This document shows, piece by piece, positions 7,714 to 16,357 of a DNA stretch of 48,302 nucleotides. This stretch comes from an uncultured Bacteroides sp. (GTDB lineage Bacteria; Bacteroidota; Bacteroidia; Bacteroidales; Bacteroidaceae), in the NCBI GenBank assembly GCA_900546355.1, contig URCM01000010.1, positions 1-48,302 on the forward strand. Direction: 5' to 3'. Position 1 is the stretch's first letter, and each line of letters starts with the position of its first letter. The notes beneath the pieces were generated by a model. That model was given only the letters and a program-made list of their open reading frames with translations, had not been told where the DNA came from and ran no database searches. A program made the position numbers and the translations under genes.

Positions 7714-9180
7714 TTATACTTCCACCAGTTTGTATTTCGGAACCATAATCTTCATCATGCACCAGCTGAACAAATAAGCCAGCGAAGCCACGATAAACAC
7801 AATCATGTAACCGGCGTTCTTGCCCTCAAATCCCAAGAACAGCATATTGCTTTCCTCTGAGTAAGTGAACAATATACCTGAACAATAGTTGAACAAGAAA
7901 CTTCCGATACCACCGACCATGCCTCCGATACCTGTAACGGTAGCAACCGCCGATTTGGGGAACATATCGCTCACTACGGAATATACGTTGGCACTCCAGC
8001 TCTGGTGAGCGGCACCGATAATACCAATCATGATGATGGGGAACCAACAAGAGACAGAGCCGGCAGATTGCGCGAACAAACCAATCAAGGGGAAGAAAGA
8101 GAATATCAACATGGCTTTCATACGTCCCTTATACGGGTCCATCCCTCTCTTTTCCACAAAAATAGTGGGCAGGTAGCTTCCGTAAAGCGACAGCATGGAA
8201 ATAAGGTACAATGTGAATATCAACATGATACCCATCGTAGAGTCTGAGCTGTAGCCATATACGTCTTTAACGTAGGCAGGAGCCCAGAACAGAAAGAACC
8301 ACCACACACCATCCGGCAAGAAACGGCCGAAGATAACCGCCCAAGTCTGACGGAAAGTGAAACATTTCCACAAACCAATTTTCGGGCCATCATTGTTGTC
8401 ATTAGTTGCCGTATGTTCGGCTATGGAGTCTTGTTCGATGTATTCCAACTCCGCTTTGTTCACATGCTTGCTGTCTCTCGGCTTGTCGTACACCTTGTAG
8501 AATGCAATCATCCAAAGCAATCCAAACCCACTCATTACGATGAAAGCCATTTCCCATCCCAACGCACGCGCGATACCCGGAATGATAAAGGGAGCAACCA
8601 AAGCCCCGATTTGTGCACCCGCATTGAATAAACCGGTAGCAAAGCCACGGTCTTTCTTCGGGAAGTATTCCGCGGTGATTTTTACGGCAGAAGGGAAGTT
8701 ACCCGATTCGCCGATGGCTACAACGACGCGCATACACAAGAATAACCATACACTGACGGTAGATACGGCCAAAGCAACATTGCCCGTAGTACGGATAGCA
8801 GCCAGATGCTCGCGTGTGGCTTCAAAGCTGAACAGCCAGGTACCGTCTACAATACCGTTCGTCAATATACTGGTAAAAGCATGCAGAGTTGCACCTACCA
8901 CCCATGTACCAAAGGCACAAAGGTAGCCACGACGGGTTCCCACCTTATCAATGAATTTACCGATAAACAACATACTGATGGCGTATGCCAACGAGAATAC
9001 ACCCGTGATAAGCCCGTAATTGTCATCGTTCCATCCCAGTTCCGGAGCGATGAAGTCTTTATACGTAAGAGATAGAACCTGACGGTCCATGTAAGTTGCG
9101 GCGGTAGCCAAAAAGAGCATACCACAAATCACCCAGCGGTAATTGCTCATCTTTGCTCCCGTTTCATTTGAATTGCTCAT
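7714..9180 (-). CDS. MFS transporter of the hexuronate (ExuT/UxuT) type
   Basis: A 488-residue, roughly 12-helix inner-membrane permease of the anion:cation symporter family. The first helix carries the typical YMDRQVLS segment (around residues 30-37), followed by GKFIDKVGTRRGY, the MFS loop 2-3 signature. Helix 4 has the R-V-V-V-A-I-G-E-S-G-N-F-P segment characteristic of hexuronate and glucarate transporters. It is longer than ExuT (about 430-470) because of extra loops between helices 3-4 and in the C-terminal half. A second ATG at 9150 (MSNYRWV) is possible. It is the third gene of the minus-strand operon IIC-kduI-MFS, so uptake of galacturonate or a deoxy-keto-uronate is the likely role (inference from neighbours). 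Confidence 0.9.
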   Translation of the reverse strand: MSNSNETGAKMSNYRWVICGMLFLATAATYMDRQVLSLTYKDFIAPELGWNDDNYGLITGVFSLAYAISMLFIGKFIDKVGTRRGYLCAFGTWVVGATLHAFTSILTNGIVDGTWLFSFEATREHLAAIRTTGNVALAVSTVSVWLFLCMRVVVAIGESGNFPSAVKITAEYFPKKDRGFATGLFNAGAQIGALVAPFIIPGIARALGWEMAFIVMSGFGLLWMIAFYKVYDKPRDSKHVNKAELEYIEQDSIAEHTATNDNNDGPKIGLWKCFTFRQTWAVIFGRFLPDGVWWFFLFWAPAYVKDVYGYSSDSTMGIMLIFTLYLISMLSLYGSYLPTIFVEKRGMDPYKGRMKAMLIFSFFPLIGLFAQSAGSVSCWFPIIMIGIIGAAHQSWSANVYSVVSDMFPKSAVATVTGIGGMVGGIGSFLFNYCSGILFTYSEESNMLFLGFEGKNAGYMIVFIVASLAYLFSWCMMKIMVPKYKLVEV

Positions 9181-9222
9181 GGTATCAATAATTATTATTT
9201 AGGAATTTATTAATAAAACAGT

Positions 9223-10179
9223 TTATCTCATATCCAGATACTTGATTTCATCCTTGTCGCTGTATTTCAAGTTTTCGCCCGCCATACCCCATATAAAAGT
9301 ATAGTTGCTGGTACCGGCAGCCGCGTGGATGCTCCATTCGGGTGAAGTGATGGCTTGCTCATTGTGCAGCCAAATCAGACGCTCCTCTTGAGGTTCACCC
9401 ATGAGGTGGCAGATGGCATTACCTTCGGGTACATTGAAGTAGAAGTATGCTTCCATACGACGCGTATGCGTGTGAGCAGGCATCGTGTTCCATACCGAGC
9501 CGGGAGCCAGTTCGGTCAATCCCATTTGCAACTGGTTAGTACCACCGTTTTCAACCCGTTCCAATACATCTTTTACAATCAACTGGTTCACTACACGGTC
9601 ATTGCTGTCTTCCATTTTTCCATAGTGGTCGGAAATGGCCAAGGCATATTTCTTGGGATTCGCTTTCTGGGCTTTCACATCAGTCGTAATCAACTGAGTG
9701 ACGAATTGCTTGTAGGCAGGAGCCGAGTTGATGTAGAATTTAGCCGGTTTTGCAGGGTTGCTGCTCTTGAAAGTCACTTCCTTGTTGCCACAACCTACAT
9801 AGAGTGCTTCTTTATATTTCATGGGATATTCTTTGCCATCTACGGTCACAACACCATCACCGCCTATATTAATCACTCCCAATTCCCGACGTTCCAGAAA
9901 ATAAGTGATTTCCGGACCCAGTTCGCGGAATGTCTCCAGCTTCAGCACTTTATTAACAGGCATTACACCGCCATAAATCAGCCGGTCATAAAGCGTATAA
10001 GTCAGGTTGATTTCATCAGCTTCCATTACTTTTTCCATTGCAAAAGATGAACGCAAGCGTTTTGTATCATAATGTTTCACGTCTTGCGGATGGCAAGCGG
10101 TCTGCACTTTGTAGTTCATTTGAGCAGATGCGGTTGTAGCCGCCAAGCCCAACATCATTGCGATTGCTAATTTTTTCAT
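9223..10179 (-). CDS. kduI: 5-dehydro-4-deoxy-D-glucuronate isomerase with an apparent signal peptide
   Basis: KduI isomerises 4-deoxy-5-keto-uronate, released from unsaturated pectin fragments, to 2,5-diketo-3-deoxygluconate. Family features are clear: [17 protein letters not shown] near the start of the mature part, [11 protein letters not shown], and the metal-site segment [19 protein letters not shown]. Unusually, the frame starts [20 protein letters not shown], a textbook signal peptide with an ASA-Q cleavage site, directly before the normal KduI N-terminus (MNYKVQT at 10119). Total length is 318, against about 278 for the cytoplasmic enzyme, so there are also short internal additions. 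The start at 10179 is chosen because the 20 added residues make such a good export signal; a cytoplasmic start at 10119 cannot be excluded. It is the middle gene of the operon, 43 bases before MFS. Confidence 0.9.
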   Translation of the reverse strand: MKKLAIAMMLGLAATTASAQMNYKVQTACHPQDVKHYDTKRLRSSFAMEKVMEADEINLTYTLYDRLIYGGVMPVNKVLKLETFRELGPEITYFLERRELGVINIGGDGVVTVDGKEYPMKYKEALYVGCGNKEVTFKSSNPAKPAKFYINSAPAYKQFVTQLITTDVKAQKANPKKYALAISDHYGKMEDSNDRVVNQLIVKDVLERVENGGTNQLQMGLTELAPGSVWNTMPAHTHTRRMEAYFYFNVPEGNAICHLMGEPQEERLIWLHNEQAITSPEWSIHAAAGTSNYTFIWGMAGENLKYSDKDEIKYLDMR

Positions 10180-10228
10180 GTTTTGTGTTTTTATTATTGA
10201 TTCATTAATCCTTTTTTTACTTGTCGGC

Positions 10229-11608
10229 TCATCCTTGTCCAGCCGCTTGTTTGGCTTCTTTCTCACTACGGATAATGATGCGGCGGTTGATGAGCATCAT
10301 GGCAATGGCTATCAGTGCAAGCAATCCGGCACCTACGTACGAAAGCTTCACTCCTCTATAGATCAGCCACCCGAAAAGAGAAGAAGCAAAATCGAGCGCC
10401 CCTCCCGAAAAGCCTTCGGGAATATGCGCCGTAGGATCGTGTGTATCGGCATATACTTTGTTGGCCGCCAACGTGAAGTCGGGAGCCATGTCGGTCACAA
10501 AATAAAGACCTATGATGAGTGTCACCAAACCGACAATCAAGGTCTTCAATACATTACCTTTCGTATAAGGCAATACCATCGGGAAAAGATAGAACATTCC
10601 GGCCAAAGATGCCAACGGAAGGAATTGGTTACCCGGAAGAAATACGGCAAGTGCCAGGATGACAGGAATCAAGATGACCGATGACACCAGTGTAGCAGGA
10701 TGGCCGATGACCAAGGCAGGACTCATGCCGATATGTACTTTCTTGCCGTTGAATTTGGTTTTCACCAGCTCAGAAGTCTTTTCAGATATGGGTTTCAGTC
10801 CCTCGATGAAAAGCGAGGTAATGCGGGGAATAAGTTCCATCACCGCTCCCATTGTAATCCCCAGGAAGAGCACTTTCTTAATGTCGAGTTGCGCGGCTGC
10901 GCCTATAAGGACACCTACAACTACACCTAATACCAAAGGTTCACCCAACACACCGAATTTCTTCTTCATGCCATCAGCATCAATATCCATTCGGGAAAAA
11001 CCGGGAATCTTGTCCAATGCCTTATTGATAAGGATAGCAAAAGGCATGAAGCTTTGGCAAAAAGGCTGGGGAATGGAAATGCCGTCCAAATCATAATACT
11101 TTTGGAACTTGTCTGCCGTCAGGTCGGCACACACAAGGGTTATGATATAGCACACAATGGCAGCAAAATAGCCCCATGCCAGGCTTTCTCCCATTACGAA
11201 ATAGGCCACGGCACCGATAAAAGCGAAGTGCCAATAGTTCCAAAGGTCGATATTGACCGTTCGGGTCGTTTTCGTAAGAAGCATCAACAAATTTATACCT
11301 AAACAAATCGGGATAATCAAAGCACCTACGGCGGTATTGTACGCTACAGCTGCAGCGGCCGGCCACCCCATGTCGAATACATTCAGTTGTAAGTGGTAAA
11401 GGTCAGATATGGCTTTCAAGGGATTATCGAAATTGGTAGTCAGCAAGGCGGTGACTACTCCTAAGCCTACGAAACCGACCCCCACACAAAGACCAGACTT
11501 CAAAGCCTTGCCAAACTTCATACCGATACATAAACCAATGATTGTAAAGATGATAGGCATCATAACCGATGCACCTAAACTAATAATGTAACTGAATACT
11601 TGCTCCAT
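10229..11608 (-). CDS. PTS galactitol-type IIC permease homologue (orphan)
   Basis: A 459-residue polytopic protein that matches the GatC/IIC-galactitol family along its length ([20 protein letters not shown] at the start; [35 protein letters not shown]). About 10-12 hydrophobic helices are visible. In classical systems IIC moves a sugar while IIB phosphorylates it. No IIA, IIB, HPr or Enzyme I gene lies nearby, and Bacteroides in general lack a functional sugar PTS. It is the first gene of an operon with kduI and an MFS uronate transporter, so it is probably a phosphorylation-independent permease for a pectin-derived sugar acid (inference). Its promoter at 11662-11692 is strong. Confidence 0.88.
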   Translation of the reverse strand: MEQVFSYIISLGASVMMPIIFTIIGLCIGMKFGKALKSGLCVGVGFVGLGVVTALLTTNFDNPLKAISDLYHLQLNVFDMGWPAAAAVAYNTAVGALIIPICLGINLLMLLTKTTRTVNIDLWNYWHFAFIGAVAYFVMGESLAWGYFAAIVCYIITLVCADLTADKFQKYYDLDGISIPQPFCQSFMPFAILINKALDKIPGFSRMDIDADGMKKKFGVLGEPLVLGVVVGVLIGAAAQLDIKKVLFLGITMGAVMELIPRITSLFIEGLKPISEKTSELVKTKFNGKKVHIGMSPALVIGHPATLVSSVILIPVILALAVFLPGNQFLPLASLAGMFYLFPMVLPYTKGNVLKTLIVGLVTLIIGLYFVTDMAPDFTLAANKVYADTHDPTAHIPEGFSGGALDFASSLFGWLIYRGVKLSYVGAGLLALIAIAMMLINRRIIIRSEKEAKQAAGQG

Positions 11609-11661
11609 ACGTTATTTTATCTAACGGTAACTACTAAGGTTAATGATGAATGAAATTGCAT

Positions 11662-11692
11662 CAAAAGTACGGTCTTTTCTTCTAATTTGCAA
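11662..11692 (-). promoter_or_regulatory. Promoter of the IIC-kduI-MFS operon
   Basis: On the minus strand TTG (11690-11692), a 20-base spacer, then TACTTTTG (11662-11669) matches the Bacteroides sigma-ABfr pattern. It lies about 54 bases before the ATG at 11608. Confidence 0.65.
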
Positions 11693-11744
11693 TTGATTTT
11701 CAAAGAAAATGTCATCTTTAGGCAAATAAAGACGATTTTTACCG

Positions 11745-11760
11745 TTATCGCACACGATAA
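11745..11760. promoter_or_regulatory. Perfect palindrome between divergent pectin genes, candidate operator
   Basis: TTATCG-CACA-CGATAA is a perfect 6+6 inverted repeat with a 4-base centre. It lies between the divergent promoters at 11662-11692 (minus) and 11830-11837 (plus), where one regulator could control both transcription units. No regulator gene for it is in the neighbourhood. Confidence 0.45.
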
Positions 11761-11829
11761 TTACAAGTCTATGAATAAATAATCTACCTTTAAGCACAGA
11801 AAATCCACATCGGTTCGCTCACCTTTTCG

Positions 11830-11837
11830 TATTTTTG
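11830..11837 (+). promoter_or_regulatory. Putative -7 box for the GH105-CE8 gene
   Basis: TATTTTTG fits TAnnTTTG, 24 bases before the ATG at 11862. The -33 region is poor, as expected for an activated promoter. Confidence 0.5.
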
Positions 11838-11861
11838 TCAAAAATAAATTTTAAAAGAATC

Positions 11862-13967
11862 ATGAGAAACAAAATCTTTTTATTGGCAGTAGGCTTGGGA
11901 ATGGTATGGGGCGTATTCGCAAAAGCGCAGACACCGACTGATTTTCCCGAACGGCAAAAGCCGTGGTCGGTACGTATGGCAGAGTCGGAAATGATTCGGA
12001 ACCCGGAATCGTGGAGACTCGACTTTCAACCGAAGCTGAAGTGGGATTATTGTCACGGGTTGGAGTTAGGCGCGATGCTGGATGTGTACGACCGCTATGG
12101 CGACGCTAAATTCTTCGATTACGCATTGGCGTATGCCGACACAATGGTCAATGCCGACGGCACGATAAAGAAATACAAGGTAGAAGAATATAGCTTAGAC
12201 CGTATCAATTCGGGCAAGTTCTTATTCCGCATCTACGAGCAGACGAAAGACGAGAAATACAAAAAAGCGTTAGACCTGATTCGCACACAGTTCGACGGAC
12301 AACCCCGCAATGAGGACGGAGGATTTTGGCATAAAAAAGTATATCCGCACCAAATGTGGCTCGACGGCATTTACATGGGCGTGCCTTATTTGGCGGAATA
12401 CGCTTACCGCAACAACGAACCACAGGCTTATCAAGAAGTCATCAGGCAAATCAAGCTGGCGGCAAAACATACCTACGATCCTGCTACCGGCCTGTTCCGC
12501 CATGCCTGTGATGTGAGCAAGACAGAGCGGTGGGCGGATAAAACAACCGGACAATCCATGCATACATGGGGACGTGCGCTGGGCTGGTATGCCATGGCGA
12601 TAGTCGATGTGCTCGATTTTATCCCCCAACATGAACCGGGACGCGATTCGCTCTTGCTTATATTCAATCACGTAGCCAAGATGCTGGAAAAATACCAAAG
12701 CCCAGAAGGATTGTGGTATCAGGTGATGGACCGGAGCGGAGACGAAGGCAACTACCTGGAGTCGTCTTGTTCCGCCATGTTCGTATATTCGTTATTCAAA
12801 GCCGTACGCAAAGGATATATCGACCCCGCTTATTTCAACGTAGCGCGCAAAGGATATGAAGGCATCTTGAACCACTTCATCAAAGTGGACGAAAACGGTC
12901 TGGTCTCGATAACCCAGGCTTGCGCGGTTGCCGGATTAGGAGGAAAAGTTTACCGCTCGGGCGATTACGAGTATTACATCCACGAAACAATTCGGGACAA
13001 CGACCCGAAAGCTGTCGGTCCTTTCATCCTTGCCTGCCTGGAATGGGAAAGATTGCCCAAAGAGAAACGCCGTTTTGCCGAACCGAGAGAGCTGACCGTG
13101 GCCCAAGACGGTTCGGGCGATTATGTCACACTTACCGAAGCATTGGAAGCGGTACGCGCCTTTATGGATTATGATGTAAAAATTTATGTGAAGAAAGGCG
13201 TTTATCACGAAAAACTGGTTGTCCCCTCATGGCTGAGGCATATCGAAATCATAGGTGAGAATGCGGCGCAAACGGTCATTACGAATGCCGACCATGCCAA
13301 CATGAACCAGATGGGCACGTTTCGCACTTATACCGTAAAAGTAGAAGGAAACCATATTACGTTCCGCAACCTGACCATCGAAAACAAGGCTCCCCGTTTG
13401 GGGCAGGCGGTAGCATTGCATACCGAAGGCGATTGCCTGCGCTTCATCCGTTGCTGCCTGTTGGGCAATCAAGATACGGTTTATACAGGTGCGGAAGGCA
13501 CACGATTGTATTTTGAAGATTGTTACATCGAAGGGACTACTGATTTCATCTTCGGTCCATCCACCGCCTGGTTTGAAGAATGCACCCTTCACAGTAAAGC
13601 CAACTCGTATGTAACGGCCGCCTCTACGCCCGCCGATATAGCCTACGGCTATGTATTCAATCGGTGCAGACTGACCGCCGATTCCCACATTGACAAGGTG
13701 TATTTAGGCCGGCCTTGGCGTCCGTATGCCTACACGCTTTTCATGAATTGCGAGATGGGCAAGCACATCGTTCCGGCAGGTTGGCACAACTGGAAGAACA
13801 AGGCGAATGAAAAAACCGCCCGTTATGCCGAATACGGCAACACCGGCACGGGAGCAGAGCCGTCTGCCCGTGTGGCATGGGCCAAGCAACTTACCAAGAA
13901 AGAAGCCGAAGCAATCACCATTGAAAAAGTGTTTGCCATGTCAAGCGTCTGGAATCCGCTTCAATAG
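11862..13967 (+). CDS. Secreted fusion of unsaturated rhamnogalacturonyl/galacturonyl hydrolase (GH105) and pectin methylesterase (CE8)
   Basis: 701 residues from the ATG at 11862; the frame also runs from an upstream TTG that lies inside the promoter. Signal peptide residues 1-22 (KIFLLAVGLGMVWGVFAKA). Residues about 40-395 are GH105/YteR-like: the MWLDGIYMG motif carries the catalytic Asp168, with RALGWYAMAIVDVL later. Residues about 408-700 are a complete CE8 esterase with KGVYHEK, GNQDTVY and TTDFIFG (the two catalytic aspartates) and YLGRPWRPYAYT (substrate Arg). CE8 removes methyl esters from homogalacturonan; GH105 releases the terminal 4,5-unsaturated uronate from lyase products. Having both in one periplasmic chain suggests processing of methylated unsaturated oligogalacturonides. 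The released uronate is the source of the KduI substrate encoded divergently. Confidence 0.93.
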   Translation: MRNKIFLLAVGLGMVWGVFAKAQTPTDFPERQKPWSVRMAESEMIRNPESWRLDFQPKLKWDYCHGLELGAMLDVYDRYGDAKFFDYALAYADTMVNADGTIKKYKVEEYSLDRINSGKFLFRIYEQTKDEKYKKALDLIRTQFDGQPRNEDGGFWHKKVYPHQMWLDGIYMGVPYLAEYAYRNNEPQAYQEVIRQIKLAAKHTYDPATGLFRHACDVSKTERWADKTTGQSMHTWGRALGWYAMAIVDVLDFIPQHEPGRDSLLLIFNHVAKMLEKYQSPEGLWYQVMDRSGDEGNYLESSCSAMFVYSLFKAVRKGYIDPAYFNVARKGYEGILNHFIKVDENGLVSITQACAVAGLGGKVYRSGDYEYYIHETIRDNDPKAVGPFILACLEWERLPKEKRRFAEPRELTVAQDGSGDYVTLTEALEAVRAFMDYDVKIYVKKGVYHEKLVVPSWLRHIEIIGENAAQTVITNADHANMNQMGTFRTYTVKVEGNHITFRNLTIENKAPRLGQAVALHTEGDCLRFIRCCLLGNQDTVYTGAEGTRLYFEDCYIEGTTDFIFGPSTAWFEECTLHSKANSYVTAASTPADIAYGYVFNRCRLTADSHIDKVYLGRPWRPYAYTLFMNCEMGKHIVPAGWHNWKNKANEKTARYAEYGNTGTGAEPSARVAWAKQLTKKEAEAITIEKVFAMSSVWNPLQ

Positions 13968-14013
13968 TTTTTCAAAGCTTGTCTGATTCCCGTCCAAATC
14001 CTTTTGAAAATTC

Positions 14014-14136
14014 GACACAGAGCCTGTGTCATCTACCCAGATTTATCCCATAAACAGGCAATATAACTGCAACACCGACACGATTAGTAATCGTACAGCG
14101 TAACGATTACTAATCGTGTTTGCAATGCAGTTATAT
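14014..14136. repeat. Cluster of perfect palindromes between convergent genes
   Basis: 14014-14030 is GACACAG-AGC-CTGTGTC. 14061-14136 is a nested structure. Outer arms ATATAACTGCA (14061-14071) and TGCAGTTATAT (14126-14136) enclose a perfect 17-bp stem ACACGATTAGTAATCGT (14078-14094) with its complement at 14103-14119 around an 8-base loop. Each inner arm is itself a 15-base palindrome (ACGATTA-S-TAATCGT), so the site holds two copies whose centres are 23 bp apart. It could be a transcription stop, a cruciform or a two-site binding region. No T-tract follows. Confidence 0.7.
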
Positions 14137-14180
14137 CCATTGTCTCCCAACAAGAGCGACTTTACAAAGTTTCAAACAAA

Positions 14181-14228
14181 TGAAGCATGAAGAATCGCCT
14201 TGTTCTTATGGCAATTCTTCATGCTTCA
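14181..14228. terminator. Hairpin downstream of the M23 peptidase gene
   Basis: TGAAGCATGAAGAAT-CGCC (14181-14199) pairs with the mirrored arm at 14210-14228 at 18 of 19 positions. Read on the minus strand it follows the peptidase stop and is followed by ATTTGTTTG. The same arm sequence starts the 22-bp hairpin at 32941-33008, so it belongs to a dispersed hairpin family used at gene ends. Confidence 0.6.
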
Positions 14229-14247
14229 CTCAAAAAAAGAATATGTA

Positions 14248-15174
14248 TTACGAGCAACGCAATACCTGACCGATACGCAAGGTCGTGGTACGCTTGATGC
14301 CGTTCATCCGGCACAAACGGTCAATGGATACGTGATACAAGCGTGAGATACGTCCCAACGTATCGCCCTTGCGAATTTTATGGTAACGGATAGCTCCGCT
14401 TTCTGAAGCAGATGAAGCCAGCTCGGAAGCGTTTGCTTTCTTTCCACTCTTCAGGTTTGCCAACGCACGCGTACGCTGATAGGGGTAACGGTTCGCATTG
14501 CGGATAAACAAGTAACTGTCTGCCACAATATCCTGCTTCGGGAAATCAAACATAAACTCGGGATTGATAACCTCACCCAGGAAACGGGTTTCGAAATGAA
14601 GATGCGAACCGGTAGAACGGCCTGTATTTCCACCCAAGCCTATCACATCGCCCGCTCTTACGTATTCATTCTCTTTCACCAATTGCTTAGAAAGATGGCC
14701 GTAAATGGTTTCCAAGCCATTATCATGACGAATCACGACATATTTTCCATAACCACGACGTTCGTACTTCACCATACGTACCTTTCCATCGAATGCCGCC
14801 CGAATGGTATCACCGATATATACCTTAATATCCAACCCATTATGCATACGCCGCCAGCGGGGACCGCACTTTGATGTAATCTTCGTATGCGTAGTGGGCA
14901 TACAGAAACCGGTAAGGTCAATTCGGAAAGTATCAGGAATCTGGACTGTATTGCCGTATGCGTGCACACGGGTGTTTTGCCAGTTCGGATACAAATCATA
15001 AGCAGGATAAACGGCTTGTTCAGCCTTCATTTGGCGAATCAACGCCAGCGAATCTACAGCTTTCAGCTTTCTGTCGATAGGAGCCTGACGTGCCAGCAAA
15101 TCCTGCCCTGATACGTTCACACTGACCAACGCCAACGCCGCTACCGCTACTGTCTTAATACATTTCAATATCAT
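14248..15174 (-). CDS. Secreted M23 metallopeptidase with C-terminal LysM domain
   Basis: 308 residues: a signal peptide (residues 1-23, cleaved near SG-Q), an M23/LytM domain (about 100-215) and a LysM repeat at the C-terminus (YHKIRKGDTLGRISRLYHVS, about 262-305). The zinc-site motifs HNGLDIKVY (H-x3-D) and HLHFE are intact, so it should be an active peptidoglycan endopeptidase in the periplasm rather than a degenerate activator. A linker rich in Lys, Ser and Ala separates the domains. The DUF3256 gene is upstream in the same direction but has its own spacing of 280 bases with a promoter-like box, so it is probably separately transcribed. Confidence 0.92.
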   Translation of the reverse strand: MILKCIKTVAVAALALVSVNVSGQDLLARQAPIDRKLKAVDSLALIRQMKAEQAVYPAYDLYPNWQNTRVHAYGNTVQIPDTFRIDLTGFCMPTTHTKITSKCGPRWRRMHNGLDIKVYIGDTIRAAFDGKVRMVKYERRGYGKYVVIRHDNGLETIYGHLSKQLVKENEYVRAGDVIGLGGNTGRSTGSHLHFETRFLGEVINPEFMFDFPKQDIVADSYLFIRNANRYPYQRTRALANLKSGKKANASELASSASESGAIRYHKIRKGDTLGRISRLYHVSIDRLCRMNGIKRTTTLRIGQVLRCS

Positions 15175-15325
15175 TATTGCCTCTCTTGTTTCTGGATGTA
15201 TTCATCGGCCGGACTTCTCTTGCCCGACCGGGGCTTGAATACTATTTAAATGGTTAATAAATTCATTCGTTCCGATATTCCGACAAACCGGCAGGGAATG
15301 TCTTTCCGCTTTTCAAAAAGCGTTT

Positions 15326-15333
15326 CAAATATA
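15326..15333 (-). promoter_or_regulatory. Putative -7 box for the M23 peptidase gene
   Basis: TATATTTG on the minus strand. It predicts an untranslated leader of about 145 bases before the ATG at 15174, long for this genome. I saw no convincing riboswitch or leader ORF in that stretch. Confidence 0.45.
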
Positions 15334-15454
15334 GTTCTTTTTCTGCAATACAGAGATAGCAATTAACTATTTTTTATGTATTTTTATACCGTAGATTTAA
15401 GGAATACGCTCTTTTATGTTTTTAAACATAACATATCGATACATTGATTCAAAA

Positions 15455-16120
15455 TCAAGGCATGGTTATTGCTTCCGTTTCTTTTTTTTCTTTGAATTTT
15501 CCATCACTCCACACATACTGAATCGGCTTGTTTATCAAGTAAGGTTTCAGTTTATCGGCCATTTCCTTATCCATATAACAGGGAGTCGTATAAGCTACCG
15601 ACAGGCTTTGCTCTTTCTCCGACAAGCGTATTTCTTTCAAGTACATATCGGCATGCAGGCGTAAATTGCGCAACGAGTCGGCGGCTGTCTCTGTAAAAGG
15701 ATGGCGGTAAAACCGGTCTTCCGTAGGCAAATCTATAAACCGGTCAGCCGGAAGTTCACGCCAATCCGCATCATAGAAACGGACCTCACTATCGGCTACC
15801 GGCCCCCAATACGTGCGCACTACGCAAACCACCTTCACCGAGTCGCCAAGAGGCAAGAGCTTCATTTCCTCCCTGCTCGACTTGCTGACGCGCACCTCCA
15901 AATAATCGGGTGTCAGCTTCTTCATTTCCGATGTTTCGCCGAAACGGTTTCTCACCTCTGCTTTCATGTCACTGGCAAGGAAATCGCCGAAATCTTCACG
16001 GTTCACCTTCGTCAGCAAAGGCGAAAGCGAATCGGGCAAAGCGATATATAATGACTTCAAGTCCTGCGCCTGCAAACTCAGGCCGCAAAGCATACCAATA
16101 AATCCGATGAACCACTTCAT
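15455..16120 (-). CDS. DUF3256 family exported protein
   Basis: 221 residues from the ATG at 16120. The frame continues to an ATG at 16141, but the -7 box at 16149-16156 would leave that start without a leader. Residues 1-19 (KWFIGFIGMLCGLSLQA) are a signal peptide ending at AQ. The rest resembles the Bacteroidetes family DUF3256 (DLKSLYIALPDSLSPLL near the mature start; DYLEVRVSKSS). The family has no known activity. In this and, as I recall, other Bacteroidaceae it is next to an M23 peptidase gene, which hints at an envelope role (inference). Confidence 0.8.
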   Translation of the reverse strand: MKWFIGFIGMLCGLSLQAQDLKSLYIALPDSLSPLLTKVNREDFGDFLASDMKAEVRNRFGETSEMKKLTPDYLEVRVSKSSREEMKLLPLGDSVKVVCVVRTYWGPVADSEVRFYDADWRELPADRFIDLPTEDRFYRHPFTETAADSLRNLRLHADMYLKEIRLSEKEQSLSVAYTTPCYMDKEMADKLKPYLINKPIQYVWSDGKFKEKKETEAITMP

Positions 16121-16148
16121 TTCAATTGTCTGTTTTTTCATTTCCCGC

Positions 16149-16156
16149 CAAAGATA
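16149..16156 (-). promoter_or_regulatory. Putative -7 box for the DUF3256 gene
   Basis: TATCTTTG on the minus strand, 29 bases before the ATG at 16120 but only 8 before the alternative ATG at 16141. This decided the choice of start. Confidence 0.5.
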
Positions 16157-16295
16157 AAGATTTCTTCCGATGTAGGCAAATGTTTTTCTTTCCTATCTGC
16201 CTCCACACAGTACTTTTTTGCATATTACGCGCGTACCATATATAAAGAACGGACACCCTACAAAAATAATTTAAAAGAAAAAGTTCGCAAAAACA

Positions 16296-16325
16296 TTTGT
16301 TTTTTAAATAAAAGTATTACATTTG
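16296..16325 (+). promoter_or_regulatory. Promoter of the aromatic amino acid operon
   Basis: TTTG (16296-16299), an 18-base spacer, and TACATTTG (16318-16325) form a full Bacteroides promoter. Transcription should begin about 16331-16333, giving a leader of about 210 bases before pheA that contains the leader peptide and attenuator. Confidence 0.75.
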
Positions 16326-16357
16326 CACCCAGAAAGCTAACAAAATAACAAACAAAC

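Noticed and set aside
11835..11861. TTG start for the GH105-CE8 gene
   Set aside because: The TTG is part of the -7 box; the ATG at 11862 gives a proper signal peptide.
11608..11862. Leader peptide or riboswitch in the divergent pectin intergenic region
   Set aside because: No short ORF with biased codons and no terminator-antiterminator pair was found; only promoters and one palindrome.
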